From Desulfitobacterium sp050251735 (lineage in GTDB: Bacteria; Bacillota; Desulfitobacteriia; Desulfitobacteriales; Desulfitobacteriaceae): a stretch of 64,000 nt of DNA. The position numbers and the translations under genes were made by a program. The notes beneath the pieces were generated by a model. The model saw nothing but the letters and a program-made list of their open reading frames with translations, was not told the DNA's origin and did not search any database. The stretch is taken from positions 1-64,000 of the forward strand of contig JBFWMF010000006.1 of the NCBI GenBank assembly GCA_050251735.1. The letters are read 5' to 3'. Positions 50,519-59,546 of the stretch are shown piece by piece (position 1 is the stretch's first letter; every line of letters begins with the position of its first letter).

Positions 50519-51495
50519 TGAAAGGGATAACCGGTTGGGCAAGATGTCCGGGATCCTGTGGCGAATGGATTCAAGGGGCAAAGGAAGGCATTCCCTTTTT
50601 AATCGGTTGTCCAATAAACCGGTTTGTGGAAGCGAGGGCGGAGATTCTTTTTAGTGATCCTCAAGCTATCGAAGAGGACTCCTTGGCACAGAAAGGGAGT
50701 GGCTGGCTATGGAAGCTTCCCGAGGGTAAGGAGAAGACGCATCAGGCCCTGCAAAGGTTTGCGAGAGAATATACCAAAAAGCTACATCTTTCCCCAAGTG
50801 TAGTCGAGATTCATATGGAATCCCAATTACAAGTCGGTAAAGGCATGGCCAGCTCGACAGCGGATATGGTAGCGGCGGTAGGTGCTATAGCCCATGCCTT
50901 AGGGACTTCCTTGGCACCGGAGGAAATTGCAAATTTGGTCTTGGCGATTGAGCCTAGCGATCCAGTTATGTTTCGTGGTGTTACTGAATTTGCCCATCGG
51001 GACGGCACTTTTATGAGATATCTTGGGCCGAGAGTTGAGGCTCACTTGCTAATGCTGGATGGGGGAGGAGTTCTTGATACTCAGGCTTTCAATGCAGGAG
51101 GAGAGTTACCGGATCATTATCGCAGGAATGAACGAGAAATAGGCAATGCGTTAACACTATTCTATAAAGGCCTGGCTCAAAACGATTTAGAAAAGATTGC
51201 CAGAGCCGGCACAATCAGTGCTCGCTGCAATCAAGAGATTAATCCCAAGCCGTTTTTTGAAGAGTTTCTTGCCTGGGTGACAGCGATGGGAGGGCTTGGT
51301 GTCATTACCGCCCATAGTGGAACACTGTTAGCGGGTGTTTTTCCGATACAGCTTCTTCAGGCAGAACAAAATAGAATTCTTAGAGAAAGTCACCAGCGTT
51401 TTTACCCTAATAGAGTTGAGTGGATTGAGACCTGTGATGGTGGTCTGGAAGGGGGGATTGCAGATGCACGGCGGCAATCTATTAGAAGCTGCTGA
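50518..51495 (+). CDS. pduX: L-threonine kinase, GHMP family (PduX-like)
   Basis: A GHMP-fold kinase expected to phosphorylate L-threonine for the aminopropanol side chain. It starts with the PduX mark ARCPGSCGEWIQGAKEG, has the GHMP ATP loop VGKGMASSTADMVAAVGAI near residue 115, and a glycine-rich C-terminal part (MGGLGVITAHSGT). The 325-residue length is normal. The start overlaps the cobO stop (TGATG), and the end overlaps cobD by 32 bases. The location right before cobD, which uses its product, strongly supports the assignment. Confidence 0.88.
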   Translation: MKGITGWARCPGSCGEWIQGAKEGIPFLIGCPINRFVEARAEILFSDPQAIEEDSLAQKGSGWLWKLPEGKEKTHQALQRFAREYTKKLHLSPSVVEIHMESQLQVGKGMASSTADMVAAVGAIAHALGTSLAPEEIANLVLAIEPSDPVMFRGVTEFAHRDGTFMRYLGPRVEAHLLMLDGGGVLDTQAFNAGGELPDHYRRNEREIGNALTLFYKGLAQNDLEKIARAGTISARCNQEINPKPFFEEFLAWVTAMGGLGVITAHSGTLLAGVFPIQLLQAEQNRILRESHQRFYPNRVEWIETCDGGLEGGIADARRQSIRSC

Positions 51496-52576
51496 GGAGT
51501 ATGGAAGAGATAGCTTTATTGACTTATCTGCTAATATCAATGCCTTTGGTCCTCCTGAGGCAGTCTGGAGGGCAATTGAACGATCGCTTAAAACGATTGC
51601 TAACTACCCTGACCCGGAATATCGACGTCTCCGGCGGAACATGGCTCAACGTTACTCTTTATCAGAAGAAGAAATTCTGCTGGGTAATGGGGCAGGGGAA
51701 CTGATATTTACACTTTTGCACGCATTAAAGCCTAGCAGAGTGCTGATTCCTGAACCGGCCTTTAGCGAATATGGGCGGGCTGCACGTGCCTGCGGGGCAG
51801 AGGTGAACAAGCTCATCCTAGACGTTGAAGGATGGAATTCACTGGATTTTGAGCTTGTTGGTACCCTAAGGATCTGGGAAAAGGCAATGGCTGAAAATGA
51901 CCTGATTTTTATCAATTCTCCCCATAATCCAACAGGTAGTTCTTTAAAAAGAGAACAATTTGAGAGGATAATTTCCTTAGCCCATAAATATAAAACTTGG
52001 GTTGTTCTTGATGAATCCTTTGTTGACTTTCTGGAGGATGAACTTCGCTGGTCCGGAAAGGAATACTTGCGCGACTTTCCAAACCTGCTGGTGTTATATT
52101 CCTTAACCAAGTTTTATTCTATACCGGGACTCCGTCTAGGCTCCGTATTTGCTGCTCCGAGCCTCCTTGACCGAATGAAGGAGCAGAGAGACCCATGGGC
52201 TGTAAATGGCTTGGCCGAAGAAGCAGGAATAGCAGCCTTGGCAGATGAGGGTTATGGTGAGCAAGTCAGGAGACGTCTAGGCGATAGCAAGGACTATTTT
52301 TATTATGAGTTTCAGAGCAGGTTGAGGGAAGGAAAGTTATCAGGCATTAAGATCTATCCGAGTACTGTGAATTTTGCTTTGATCGAAATCCTCAGCTCGG
52401 AAGGTGCCAAAGACAGTTTAGGGGCAAAGAGTAGGAAACAGGATATCATTCAAAGGCTTGGGTTTAGGGGGATACTTGTAAGAGACTGTGATAATTTCCA
52501 TGGCCTTGGAGGGGAGTTTATCCGCGTCGCCATTAAAGAGCGAGAAAGTATGAAGGCGCTTTTAGAGGGACTCTAG
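51464..52576 (+). CDS. cobD: L-threonine-O-3-phosphate decarboxylase
   Basis: A PLP-dependent fold-type I enzyme (aminotransferase-like) that decarboxylates threonine phosphate to (R)-1-amino-2-propanol phosphate for CbiB. The 370-residue protein opens with MHGGNLLEAAEEYG and DLSANINAFGPP, and has NSPHNPTGS, VLDESFVDF and the PLP lysine in LYSLTKFYSIPGLRLG. ATG 51464 follows GGGGGGA, 32 bases before the pduX stop. It is the last gene of the cobalamin operon. No clear terminator is visible after it. Confidence 0.92.
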   Translation: MHGGNLLEAAEEYGRDSFIDLSANINAFGPPEAVWRAIERSLKTIANYPDPEYRRLRRNMAQRYSLSEEEILLGNGAGELIFTLLHALKPSRVLIPEPAFSEYGRAARACGAEVNKLILDVEGWNSLDFELVGTLRIWEKAMAENDLIFINSPHNPTGSSLKREQFERIISLAHKYKTWVVLDESFVDFLEDELRWSGKEYLRDFPNLLVLYSLTKFYSIPGLRLGSVFAAPSLLDRMKEQRDPWAVNGLAEEAGIAALADEGYGEQVRRRLGDSKDYFYYEFQSRLREGKLSGIKIYPSTVNFALIEILSSEGAKDSLGAKSRKQDIIQRLGFRGILVRDCDNFHGLGGEFIRVAIKERESMKALLEGL

Positions 52577-52709
52577 GAATTAGACAATATAGTACTCTAA
52601 AATAAAACATTCTCCTTTTATGCTGAATGCTTGTCACCATCTACCCACTGCAGCATAGAATAGACTAGACAAGCAAACAAAACACAGTCTAAAAGGGGAG
52701 TGGAAGGTT

Positions 52710-52799
52710 ATGTCGTCAGGCAATATTGGCGCTGTTATTGTGAGTAGCTTTATCCTAGCCCTGATTGTATTTATTTTGGCTATTCTGCTATTTGCTTAG
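52710..52799 (+). CDS. Small single-helix membrane peptide upstream of cydA
   Basis: A 29-codon frame that encodes a short polar start (MSSGNIGAV) and then one hydrophobic helix ending in LLFA. It is preceded by GGGGAG and GGAAGG and is followed by a hairpin 50 bases on. Its size and place, 230 bases ahead of cydA, invite comparison with the small bd-oxidase subunits CydX and CydS, but it shows no obvious sequence match, and those genes usually lie after cydB. It also could be an unrelated peptide such as a KdpF-like one. This is the only coding content in the 450 bases between cobD and cydA. Confidence 0.5.
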   Translation: MSSGNIGAVIVSSFILALIVFILAILLFA

Positions 52800-52849
52800 A
52801 GCATTGAGGGGTCCCTTAAAAGAGATTACTATGAAAAGACGTGGGCATA

Positions 52850-52910
52850 AAGGCGGCTGGTGCGAACGTGTCGACTCAATTTGATTCGTATAGTATCAGT
52901 CGCCTTCTTA
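52850..52910 (+). terminator. Hairpin between the small peptide gene and cydA
   Basis: AAGGCGGCTG (52850-52859) pairs with CAGTCGCCTT (52897-52906), with one G-U pair and a 37-base loop, then CTTAAT. It may end transcription of the peptide gene before the cydA promoter. Confidence 0.5.
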
Positions 52911-52917
52911 ATAAAAT

Positions 52918-52969
52918 ATAATAAATATTTCACGAAAAGGTAGACTAATAAATCGCTTAGACTTATAAT
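52918..52969 (+). promoter_or_regulatory. cydA promoter with candidate Rex operator
   Basis: TAGACT (52941-52946), a 17-base spacer and a perfect TATAAT (52964-52969) form the likely cydA promoter. Directly upstream, 52918-52935 (ATAATAAATATTTCACGA) matches the Rex consensus palindrome at 13 of 18 positions, with an intact right half AAATATTTCAC. Rex senses the NADH/NAD ratio and represses cyd genes in other Firmicutes. Confidence 0.52.
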
Positions 52970-53029
52970 AAGTATAAAAAGCAGTGGGTTATATTAAACC
53001 ATATAAGAAAGAGATGGGAGGAAACAAAG

Positions 53030-54418
53030 TTGAGCGAACTGATCTTATCCAGGTTACAGTTTGGGGTGACCACATCATATCACTTTCTATTTGTCCCGCT
53101 CACCTTGGGATTATCAGTCCTGATTGCACTCATGGAGACTTGGTACGTGAAGACTGGTGATGAGACCTACAAGAAAATGACCAAGTTTTGGGGTAAGCTC
53201 TTCTTAATTAACTTTGCCATGGGTGTGGCTACCGGATTAGTTCAGGAATTCCAATTTGGGATGAACTGGTCTGAGTATTCGCGTTTTATGGGAGATATCT
53301 TCGGGGCACCCTTGGCTATTGAAGCTCTTTTAGCATTTTTTATTGAATCGACTTTCTTAGGAGTTTGGATCTTTGGTTGGGATAAATTATCCAAGAAGGT
53401 CCATTTGTTGAGCATTTGGCTCGTCGCTATTGCCGGCAACTTATCAGCTTTGTGGATTCTGATTGCCAACTCTTTTATGCAAGAGCCGGTGGGTTATGTG
53501 CTTCGCAATGGTCGTGCGGAAATGGTGGATTTTTTGGCGGTAATAACCAATCCGCATGTTTTCTATCAATTTCCCCATACCGTGCTTAGTGGATTTACAA
53601 CAGCAGCCTTTTTCGTTCTAGGCATTAGCGCTTATCATCTTTTAAAGAAACAATATACAGATATTTTTCTGCGTTCTGCTAAGTTTGCCTTGGTATTCGG
53701 GATTATCAGCGTTTTCGGTGTAACTGGTGTGGGCCACTCACAAGGCATGCATCTTGTGAAAGCGCAACCCATGAAAATGGCGGCAACAGAAGCCCATTGG
53801 GAGACAGAAGATCCTGCCGGATTAAACTTGCTGGCTATCGTGGACAACGAAAATAGAGAAAATAGTTTTGAGATCAAAGTACCGAGGATGCTCAGCTTTA
53901 TGTCCTACGGAACATTCAGTGGAGAAGTGAAAGGGATTAACGATTTGCAGGAAGATGCTGTCCAAAAGTATGGCGAGGGCAATTATATTCCTCCAGTCAC
54001 TTCGCTCTTCTGGTCATTCCGCATCATGGTGGGTGTAGGTACTTTATTGGTTTTGGTTGTTTTGGTAGGTGCCTTTCTGTATAAGACGAAGCGATTTGCC
54101 AATACTCATTGGTTCTTAAAACTTCTGCCGTGGATGATTCCCCTTCCATATCTTGCGAACCTAACTGGATGGTATATGGCGGAAGCAGGAAGACAGCCAT
54201 GGATTGTGTATGGTTTACAGAAAACCGCTGACGGGGTTTCTACAGCAGTGTCAGCAGGCTATATCTGGACCAGCCTGATTGGATTTACTCTACTCTACGG
54301 TATATTGGCCATTGCTGATGTGTACCTAATCCTAAAATTTGTTAAACGGGGACCGGTTGAGGCTGAGGATGAGGATTCCTCCACAGATGAAGGGAAGGGG
54401 GCATCATTATGGACTTAA
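53030..54418 (+). CDS. cydA: Cytochrome bd ubiquinol oxidase subunit I
   Basis: CydA carries haems b558, b595 and d and oxidises quinol. The 462-residue protein starts RLQFGVTTSYHFLFVPLTLG with the conserved His18, followed by FGMNWSEYSRFMGDIFGAPL, GHSQGMHLVKAQPMKMAATE for the quinol loop start, and GWYMAEAGRQPW with the haem Met and Arg. The quinol loop is of the short Bacillus type. The start is TTG 53030 after GGGAGGAAAC. It overlaps cydB by ten bases. In an anaerobe this oxidase mainly removes oxygen. Confidence 0.95.
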   Translation: MSELILSRLQFGVTTSYHFLFVPLTLGLSVLIALMETWYVKTGDETYKKMTKFWGKLFLINFAMGVATGLVQEFQFGMNWSEYSRFMGDIFGAPLAIEALLAFFIESTFLGVWIFGWDKLSKKVHLLSIWLVAIAGNLSALWILIANSFMQEPVGYVLRNGRAEMVDFLAVITNPHVFYQFPHTVLSGFTTAAFFVLGISAYHLLKKQYTDIFLRSAKFALVFGIISVFGVTGVGHSQGMHLVKAQPMKMAATEAHWETEDPAGLNLLAIVDNENRENSFEIKVPRMLSFMSYGTFSGEVKGINDLQEDAVQKYGEGNYIPPVTSLFWSFRIMVGVGTLLVLVVLVGAFLYKTKRFANTHWFLKLLPWMIPLPYLANLTGWYMAEAGRQPWIVYGLQKTADGVSTAVSAGYIWTSLIGFTLLYGILAIADVYLILKFVKRGPVEAEDEDSSTDEGKGASLWT

Positions 54419-55413
54419 ATATTCTTTGGTTTGTGCTAATTGCCGTTTTGTTTGTTGGTTTTTTCTTCTTAGAGGGCTTTGATTATGGTGTAGGGATTCT
54501 CCTCCCCTTTATGGGCAAAAATGATCCTGAACGAAGGGTTGTCATCAATACGATTGGGCCAGTCTGGGATGGTAACGAAGTCTGGTTGATTACTGCTGGC
54601 GGTGCAATATTTGCGGCTTTCCCCAACTGGTATGCCACACTTTTCAGTGGTTTTTACTTAGCCCTTTTCTTTATCCTAGTGGCTTTGATCATTCGCGGGG
54701 TAGCCTTTGAGTTTCGCAGTAGTGATCGCTCGCCACGTTGGCGTTCCGCTTGGGATGGGGGGATTTTTATAGGAAGCCTCCTCAATGCCATTCTTTGGGG
54801 AGTGGCCGTTACCAATCTTCTCCGGGGTGTACCCATCAATGGGGAAATGCAATATGTGGGGACTTTCTTTGATTTGCTTTCACCTTACGCCCTGATTGGC
54901 GGCTTGACGACTCTTTGCTTATTTACTTTGCACGGGGCTCTCTATTTAACCTTAAAGACAGAGGGTGAGATGGTGCAACGGGCGTGGGGAATTGCCAAAA
55001 CCGTAAGCAGTTTGGCCTTAGTGGTTCTAGTGGTTCTGGCAGGTATGACTTATTTTCAGACCGATCTCTATGCAAGTTTTGGGGCCACCGTGGGGATTCT
55101 TGTCTGTGCTGTGGCCATGGTCGTGACTGTTTTGCTTACCTATCAGAAGAAGAGCGGTAAAGCATTTATCGCCAGTGGTTTAACTATTGCCTCCTTAGTG
55201 GCTTCTGTATTTTTTGGTCTTTTTCCAAGGGTCATGGTTTCCAGCTTGAATCCGGAATGGAGCTTGAATATCTATAATGCTTCCTCCAGTCCCTATACCT
55301 TAAAGATTATGACTATTGTGGCCTTAACTATGGTTCCAATCGTTATTGCTTATCAGGCATGGAGCTATTGGGTGTTTAGAAAACGTGTGACAGCCAAAAA
55401 TGTTCACTATTGA
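54409..55413 (+). CDS. cydB: Cytochrome bd ubiquinol oxidase subunit II
   Basis: CydB is the structural partner of CydA with about nine helices (334 residues). Marks are FFLEGFDYGVGILLPFMGKN, GPVWDGNEVWLITAGGAIFA and the FPNWYATLFSGFYLALFF helix. The start overlaps cydA, so both are translated together. The end is followed by a 73-base gap with a GC-rich hairpin before cydD. Confidence 0.95.
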   Translation: MDLNILWFVLIAVLFVGFFFLEGFDYGVGILLPFMGKNDPERRVVINTIGPVWDGNEVWLITAGGAIFAAFPNWYATLFSGFYLALFFILVALIIRGVAFEFRSSDRSPRWRSAWDGGIFIGSLLNAILWGVAVTNLLRGVPINGEMQYVGTFFDLLSPYALIGGLTTLCLFTLHGALYLTLKTEGEMVQRAWGIAKTVSSLALVVLVVLAGMTYFQTDLYASFGATVGILVCAVAMVVTVLLTYQKKSGKAFIASGLTIASLVASVFFGLFPRVMVSSLNPEWSLNIYNASSSPYTLKIMTIVALTMVPIVIAYQAWSYWVFRKRVTAKNVHY

Positions 55414-55447
55414 TTTTATATAATAATGATGATGAATGATTAGCCAA

Positions 55448-55485
55448 GGGAGGAGGGGGCAAGTAAGTCTTGCCCCTTTATATTT
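55448..55485 (+). promoter_or_regulatory. Hairpin between the cydD ribosome binding site and its start codon
   Basis: GGGAGGA (55448-55454) is followed by a perfect eight-base-pair hairpin GGGGCAAG/CTTGCCCC (55456-55476) and then TTTATATTT directly before ATG 55486. Counted linearly the binding site is too far from the ATG, but with the hairpin folded it sits about nine bases away. The same bases also look like a terminator, so they may attenuate cydDC relative to cydAB. Confidence 0.55.
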
Positions 55486-57261
55486 ATGCTTGATAAGCGA
55501 TTGATGAGGGAAGCAGCACAGGTTAAAGGTCATCTTATAGGAGCGATAGCCCTAGGGGTAGGAATCGCTTTTTTGGCGATTGTTCAAGCCTATTTTTTAT
55601 CCCAGATCATCGCTCAAGTCTTTTTGGAAGATGTCGCTTTTGCTCAAGTGAAGGGGTTAGTATTGGGAATTTTAGGCGTCATTGGCATGAGGGCAATTTT
55701 TCAGTATTTCAGTGAAGTCATGGCCCGTGAGGCTGCCATCCGAGTAAAAGAAGAGATGAGGAAGCAATTATTGCAGAAAATCATCTTCCTTGGCCCCGTG
55801 TACGTTCGTGGCGAACGGGCGGGTGAACTGCTTAATACCGCAGTAGAAGGCATCGAGTCCTTAGATGATTATTTTGCTCGCTATATACCACAGCTCATTC
55901 TCGCTTTGGTTGTACCTATCATGACGTTAGCCTTCGTCATTCCGAGAGACTACTCATCTGCTCTGGTCTTAATAGTCACTGGTCCCCTCATCCCTTTCTT
56001 TATGCTCTTAATTGGTAAACTAGCTGAAAAAAAGTCGTTACGACAATGGCAAGGCCTAAGTCGCATGAGCGCACATTTTCTTGATATGCTACAAGGTTTA
56101 GCAACACTGAAAGTGTTCAATCGGAGTAAGGCCCAAGCCAAAGTCATTGGACGTGTCAGTGAAGCCTTTCGGAGAAGTACCTTAAGTGTAATGCAAGTTG
56201 CGTTCCTCTCGGCGTTTGTACTTGAATTCATGGGTATGATCAGCACGGCGATCATCGCAGTCGCTTTAGGTATACGATTGATCAATGGGACCATTCCTTA
56301 TTCGGAAGCACTCTTTATTTTGATTCTCGCACCAGAATTTTTTCTGCCTTTGAGAACCTTAGGATTGTATTTTCATGCCAGACTCTCCGGGACTAATGCG
56401 GCTAATCGGATTTATGATGTCCTCGAGCTAGAGAGTGGATTCGATGAAAAAGGCACATCACAGGCAGGACTGCAAGAGTTAGTGACCAAAATCGATCAAG
56501 AGAGGCTTGCAGTCGGCAAGGGGAGGCCTTGGCTTAGATTTAACCAGGTGGAACTTTGTTATGAAAAAGATGGAGAAAAGGCCTTGGAGGATATCAATTT
56601 TGATGTTCAATGGGGCGAACACATAGCGCTTATCGGACCAAGTGGTGCAGGTAAAAGCTCGATCCTCCAGATATTACTACGCTTCGTAAAGCCAACAGGG
56701 GGCGAGGTGCGGGTTAATGGCATAGACATAGAGGCCTTTTCCGCTGAAGATTGGCGAGGGATGTTATCATATGTTCCTCAGAAACCGTGTCTTTTTGCCG
56801 GATCTATTATGGAAAATCTTCGCTTTGGCCGAGCCGACGCCACATTTGAAGAGGTGGTCAAGGCCGCACAGCAGGCTAAAGCTCATGATTTCATTCTATG
56901 CCTCCCTCAGGGTTATGAAACTCTCATCGGCGAAGGCGGAGTTCGGCTAAGCGGGGGGCAAGCTCAGCGGTTAGCCATAGCGAGGGCCTTCCTTAAGGAT
57001 GCCCCACTGCTATTATTGGATGAAATCACCAGCGCTCTCGACAATGAAAATGAGAAAGATTTGCTGTTAGCACTAGAAGACTTAGGTCAGGGCAGGACGG
57101 TCATCTTTACTACTCATCGGACGCAGACTACGCTTCGAGCAGATAGAATCATCGTTCTTGATGAGGGGAGAATTATCGAGCAAGGTTCTCCCCAAGATTT
57201 AATGGAGACAGCAGGATTATACTCGCGTTTCCTAAGGACCTATCGGAGGGAAGAGGAATGA
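55486..57261 (+). CDS. cydD: Thiol reductant ABC exporter subunit CydD
   Basis: One half of the heterodimeric CydDC exporter, which moves glutathione or cysteine outward and is needed for cytochrome bd assembly. The 591-residue protein has six helices (about 1-310) and an ATPase domain with Walker A GPSGAGKSS, signature LSGGQAQRL and Walker B LLLLDEITSALD. The start ATG 55486 lies after a hairpin-bridged binding site. It overlaps cydC by four bases. Confidence 0.93.
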   Translation: MLDKRLMREAAQVKGHLIGAIALGVGIAFLAIVQAYFLSQIIAQVFLEDVAFAQVKGLVLGILGVIGMRAIFQYFSEVMAREAAIRVKEEMRKQLLQKIIFLGPVYVRGERAGELLNTAVEGIESLDDYFARYIPQLILALVVPIMTLAFVIPRDYSSALVLIVTGPLIPFFMLLIGKLAEKKSLRQWQGLSRMSAHFLDMLQGLATLKVFNRSKAQAKVIGRVSEAFRRSTLSVMQVAFLSAFVLEFMGMISTAIIAVALGIRLINGTIPYSEALFILILAPEFFLPLRTLGLYFHARLSGTNAANRIYDVLELESGFDEKGTSQAGLQELVTKIDQERLAVGKGRPWLRFNQVELCYEKDGEKALEDINFDVQWGEHIALIGPSGAGKSSILQILLRFVKPTGGEVRVNGIDIEAFSAEDWRGMLSYVPQKPCLFAGSIMENLRFGRADATFEEVVKAAQQAKAHDFILCLPQGYETLIGEGGVRLSGGQAQRLAIARAFLKDAPLLLLDEITSALDNENEKDLLLALEDLGQGRTVIFTTHRTQTTLRADRIIVLDEGRIIEQGSPQDLMETAGLYSRFLRTYRREEE

Positions 57262-59033
57262 AGAATCTAGCATGGATCATCAAAGAAATCATTCCCTTTT
57301 GGCCTCGAGTTTGCCTAGCGCTTCTGCTTAGTGCTCTCACGGTCACGAGCCATATCGGTTTGATGGCGACCTCATCTTATCTGTTGGCGCGAGCAGCTCT
57401 TCATCCCCCTCTTATGGATCTGATGGTGACGATTGTGGGTGTTCGTTTCTTTGGCATATCTCGAGCGGTTTTTCGCTATTTTGAACGTTTGGTCTCTCAC
57501 GATGTGACCTTTCGAGTTTTAAGCCGGATTCGGGTCATCGTCTATGAAGGCGTCGAGCCCTTGATTCCCGCTTATTTAAAGGATTTACGGAAGGGAGATT
57601 TGCTTAGTCGTATCGTCGGTGACGTGGAAGTTCAGCAAAATCTATTTTTACGGGTGCTTGCTCCACCTCTTGTAGCAGTGTTGGTTTTGCTTGGCTATGG
57701 GGGATTTCTTGCCAACATTGACTTAGGGTTTGCCTATGTTTTAGCGGCTGCTTTTTTAGCATCAGGTGTGGCATTGCCTTTACTGATTCGGGCGTTAGCG
57801 CGGGGTATCGGTCAAAGAAAAGTTCAAGCCAAGGCCAAGATGCACATATATATTTTAGATGTGTTACAAGGGATGCCGGAGATGTTAGCTTTTGGACAGA
57901 GCAAGGCGATGGGGCAGCGAATCCAGAAGACACAGAGTGAACTGAGCCAGTCGGATCGGCAAATGGCCCGTGTGACAGGAATCTCTAATGCATTGATGGG
58001 GATGGTCGCGAATTTAGGGATGTTGGCTGTTTTAGTACTGGGAATAGTTTACGTAGACAAGGGGCAGCTTGATGGAGTTTTGTTAGGGATGTTAGCCTTA
58101 GGGGTTTTAAGTAGTTTTGAAGCGGTGTCACCCCTGCCTGTCAGCCAGCATTATTTAGAAGAAAACATTGCGGCAGGGCAACGACTGAAGAATCTGGTGG
58201 ATGAAGGTAAAAAGGTGCTTGAACTGGATGCTGATGAAAATAGACGATACAAGCAGTATGCTGAGGAAGATTCTAGGCAGAGTCCCGCTATCGAATTTAG
58301 CAATGTAAGTTTTCAGTATCATGCAGATGAGCCTCAGGTCTTACAAAATCTATCCTTTGAAATTCCTGTAGGTAGTAGGGTAGCTGTTGTTGGCCCTAAC
58401 GGTGCAGGGAAAAGCAGTGTTGTTAATCTTTTGCTACGGTTTTGGAAACCTGATTCAGGCGAGATTCGCTTAAACGGGGTAGATATTCACGAATTATGCT
58501 CCCAGGAGGTTAGAGCGAGGATAGGTGTAGTAACCCAAAAGCCCCACCTTTTTCACGCTACCATCAAAGAAAATTTGTTGTTGGCAAAGCCTGAGGCCAC
58601 TGATGAAGAAATTCATGAGGCAGCTCGTCAGGCGAAGATTCACGAGTTTATTCTTTCCCTCCCGCAAGGTTATAACTGCCTGATTGGGGAAGAAGGAATG
58701 AAGCTATCTGGTGGACAGCAGCAGCGGTTATCCATTGCCCGTGTCTTATTAAAAGATGTTTCAATTCTTATATTTGATGAAGCAACGAAGGGGCTAGACC
58801 CTATCACTGAGCAGGAGCTTATGCAGGAGTTATTCGCTTTACTAGAGGGAAGAACCCTTATTATGATTACTCATAATTTGGAATTAACCAAAGACATGGA
58901 TGATATACTAGTGTTGGATAAAGGCAGAGCTGTCGAAAGAGGTAAACATCATGACCTTATGCTTAGAGAGGGTCAGTATCGACATTTATGGGATGAGGGA
59001 TATATGCAAAAAGTTTTGTCCACAAATACTTAG
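57258..59033 (+). CDS. cydC: Thiol reductant ABC exporter subunit CydC
   Basis: The partner of CydD, also 591 residues. The membrane half has SHIGLMATSSYLLARAALHP and GVRFFGISRAVFRYFERLVS, which are typical of CydC. The ATPase half has Walker A GPNGAGKSS, signature LSGGQQQRL and a Walker B of the form ILIFDEATKGLDP. The ATG overlaps the cydD stop region. It ends the cyd operon; no strong terminator is seen in the 90 bases after it. Confidence 0.93.
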   Translation: MKNLAWIIKEIIPFWPRVCLALLLSALTVTSHIGLMATSSYLLARAALHPPLMDLMVTIVGVRFFGISRAVFRYFERLVSHDVTFRVLSRIRVIVYEGVEPLIPAYLKDLRKGDLLSRIVGDVEVQQNLFLRVLAPPLVAVLVLLGYGGFLANIDLGFAYVLAAAFLASGVALPLLIRALARGIGQRKVQAKAKMHIYILDVLQGMPEMLAFGQSKAMGQRIQKTQSELSQSDRQMARVTGISNALMGMVANLGMLAVLVLGIVYVDKGQLDGVLLGMLALGVLSSFEAVSPLPVSQHYLEENIAAGQRLKNLVDEGKKVLELDADENRRYKQYAEEDSRQSPAIEFSNVSFQYHADEPQVLQNLSFEIPVGSRVAVVGPNGAGKSSVVNLLLRFWKPDSGEIRLNGVDIHELCSQEVRARIGVVTQKPHLFHATIKENLLLAKPEATDEEIHEAARQAKIHEFILSLPQGYNCLIGEEGMKLSGGQQQRLSIARVLLKDVSILIFDEATKGLDPITEQELMQELFALLEGRTLIMITHNLELTKDMDDILVLDKGRAVERGKHHDLMLREGQYRHLWDEGYMQKVLSTNT

Positions 59034-59125
59034 CATATGTTATTTGTCATAATCAATTTTACGTATAATTATAATTGAGAATGTCAATAAAGGTTGGGTT
59101 AATCTGCCCATAAATTAAGGAGGAA

Positions 59126-59478
59126 ATGGAACAATCTTTAGGTACGATGTTACCTCTCTACTCTGTCATTCCTTTTGTCGGCATGCTGCTGTCCATTGCC
59201 CTCGGTTCATTACGGCTGCGGTGGAAGAACCTGGCCAGTACTTCTGGATTACCGGTGCTTTATCTAGCTTACTCGACAATGCGCCTACCTATTTGACCTT
59301 CTTTAGCACTGCGTTAGGACAATTCTATCCCGGTATGTCTGAAGCCCCAGCGGTAGCTCAGTTCTTAGTGATCGATCTACCTCATGGCGATTTCTGCCGG
59401 TTCTGTGTTTTTGGAGCAGTTACGTATATTGGTAACGCCCCCAACTTTATGGTCCGTTCCATCGCTGAGGAAATCTGA
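59126..59478 (+). pseudogene. Decayed Na+/H+ antiporter or anion-permease-like gene
   Basis: From ATG 59126 the frame reads MLPLYSVIPFVGMLLSIAL, the N-terminus of a large CitMHS/NhaD-like membrane transporter. About 25 residues later another frame takes over with YFWITGALSSLLDNAPTYLT, which belongs several hundred residues further on in such proteins, so a large middle part is deleted. The end has two more shifts around YLMAISAGSVF (another frame) and GAVTYIGNAPNFMVRSIAEE, then a stop. The remainder of the C-terminus is missing. A strong terminator follows. The gene cannot make a transporter. Confidence 0.75.
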
Positions 59479-59484
59479 CAATAA

Positions 59485-59533
59485 AAAAGTACTCTCTAGC
59501 TGTTTTGAACCGCTACGAGAGTACTTTTAATTT
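59485..59533. terminator. Bidirectional terminator
   Basis: AAAAGTACTCTC (59485-59496) pairs with GAGAGTACTTTT (59517-59528), followed by AATTTTT on the plus strand and preceded by a T-run on the minus strand. It lies between the antiporter remnant and the gene on the other strand. Confidence 0.88.
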
Positions 59534-59546
59534 TTGCTTTTGTCGT

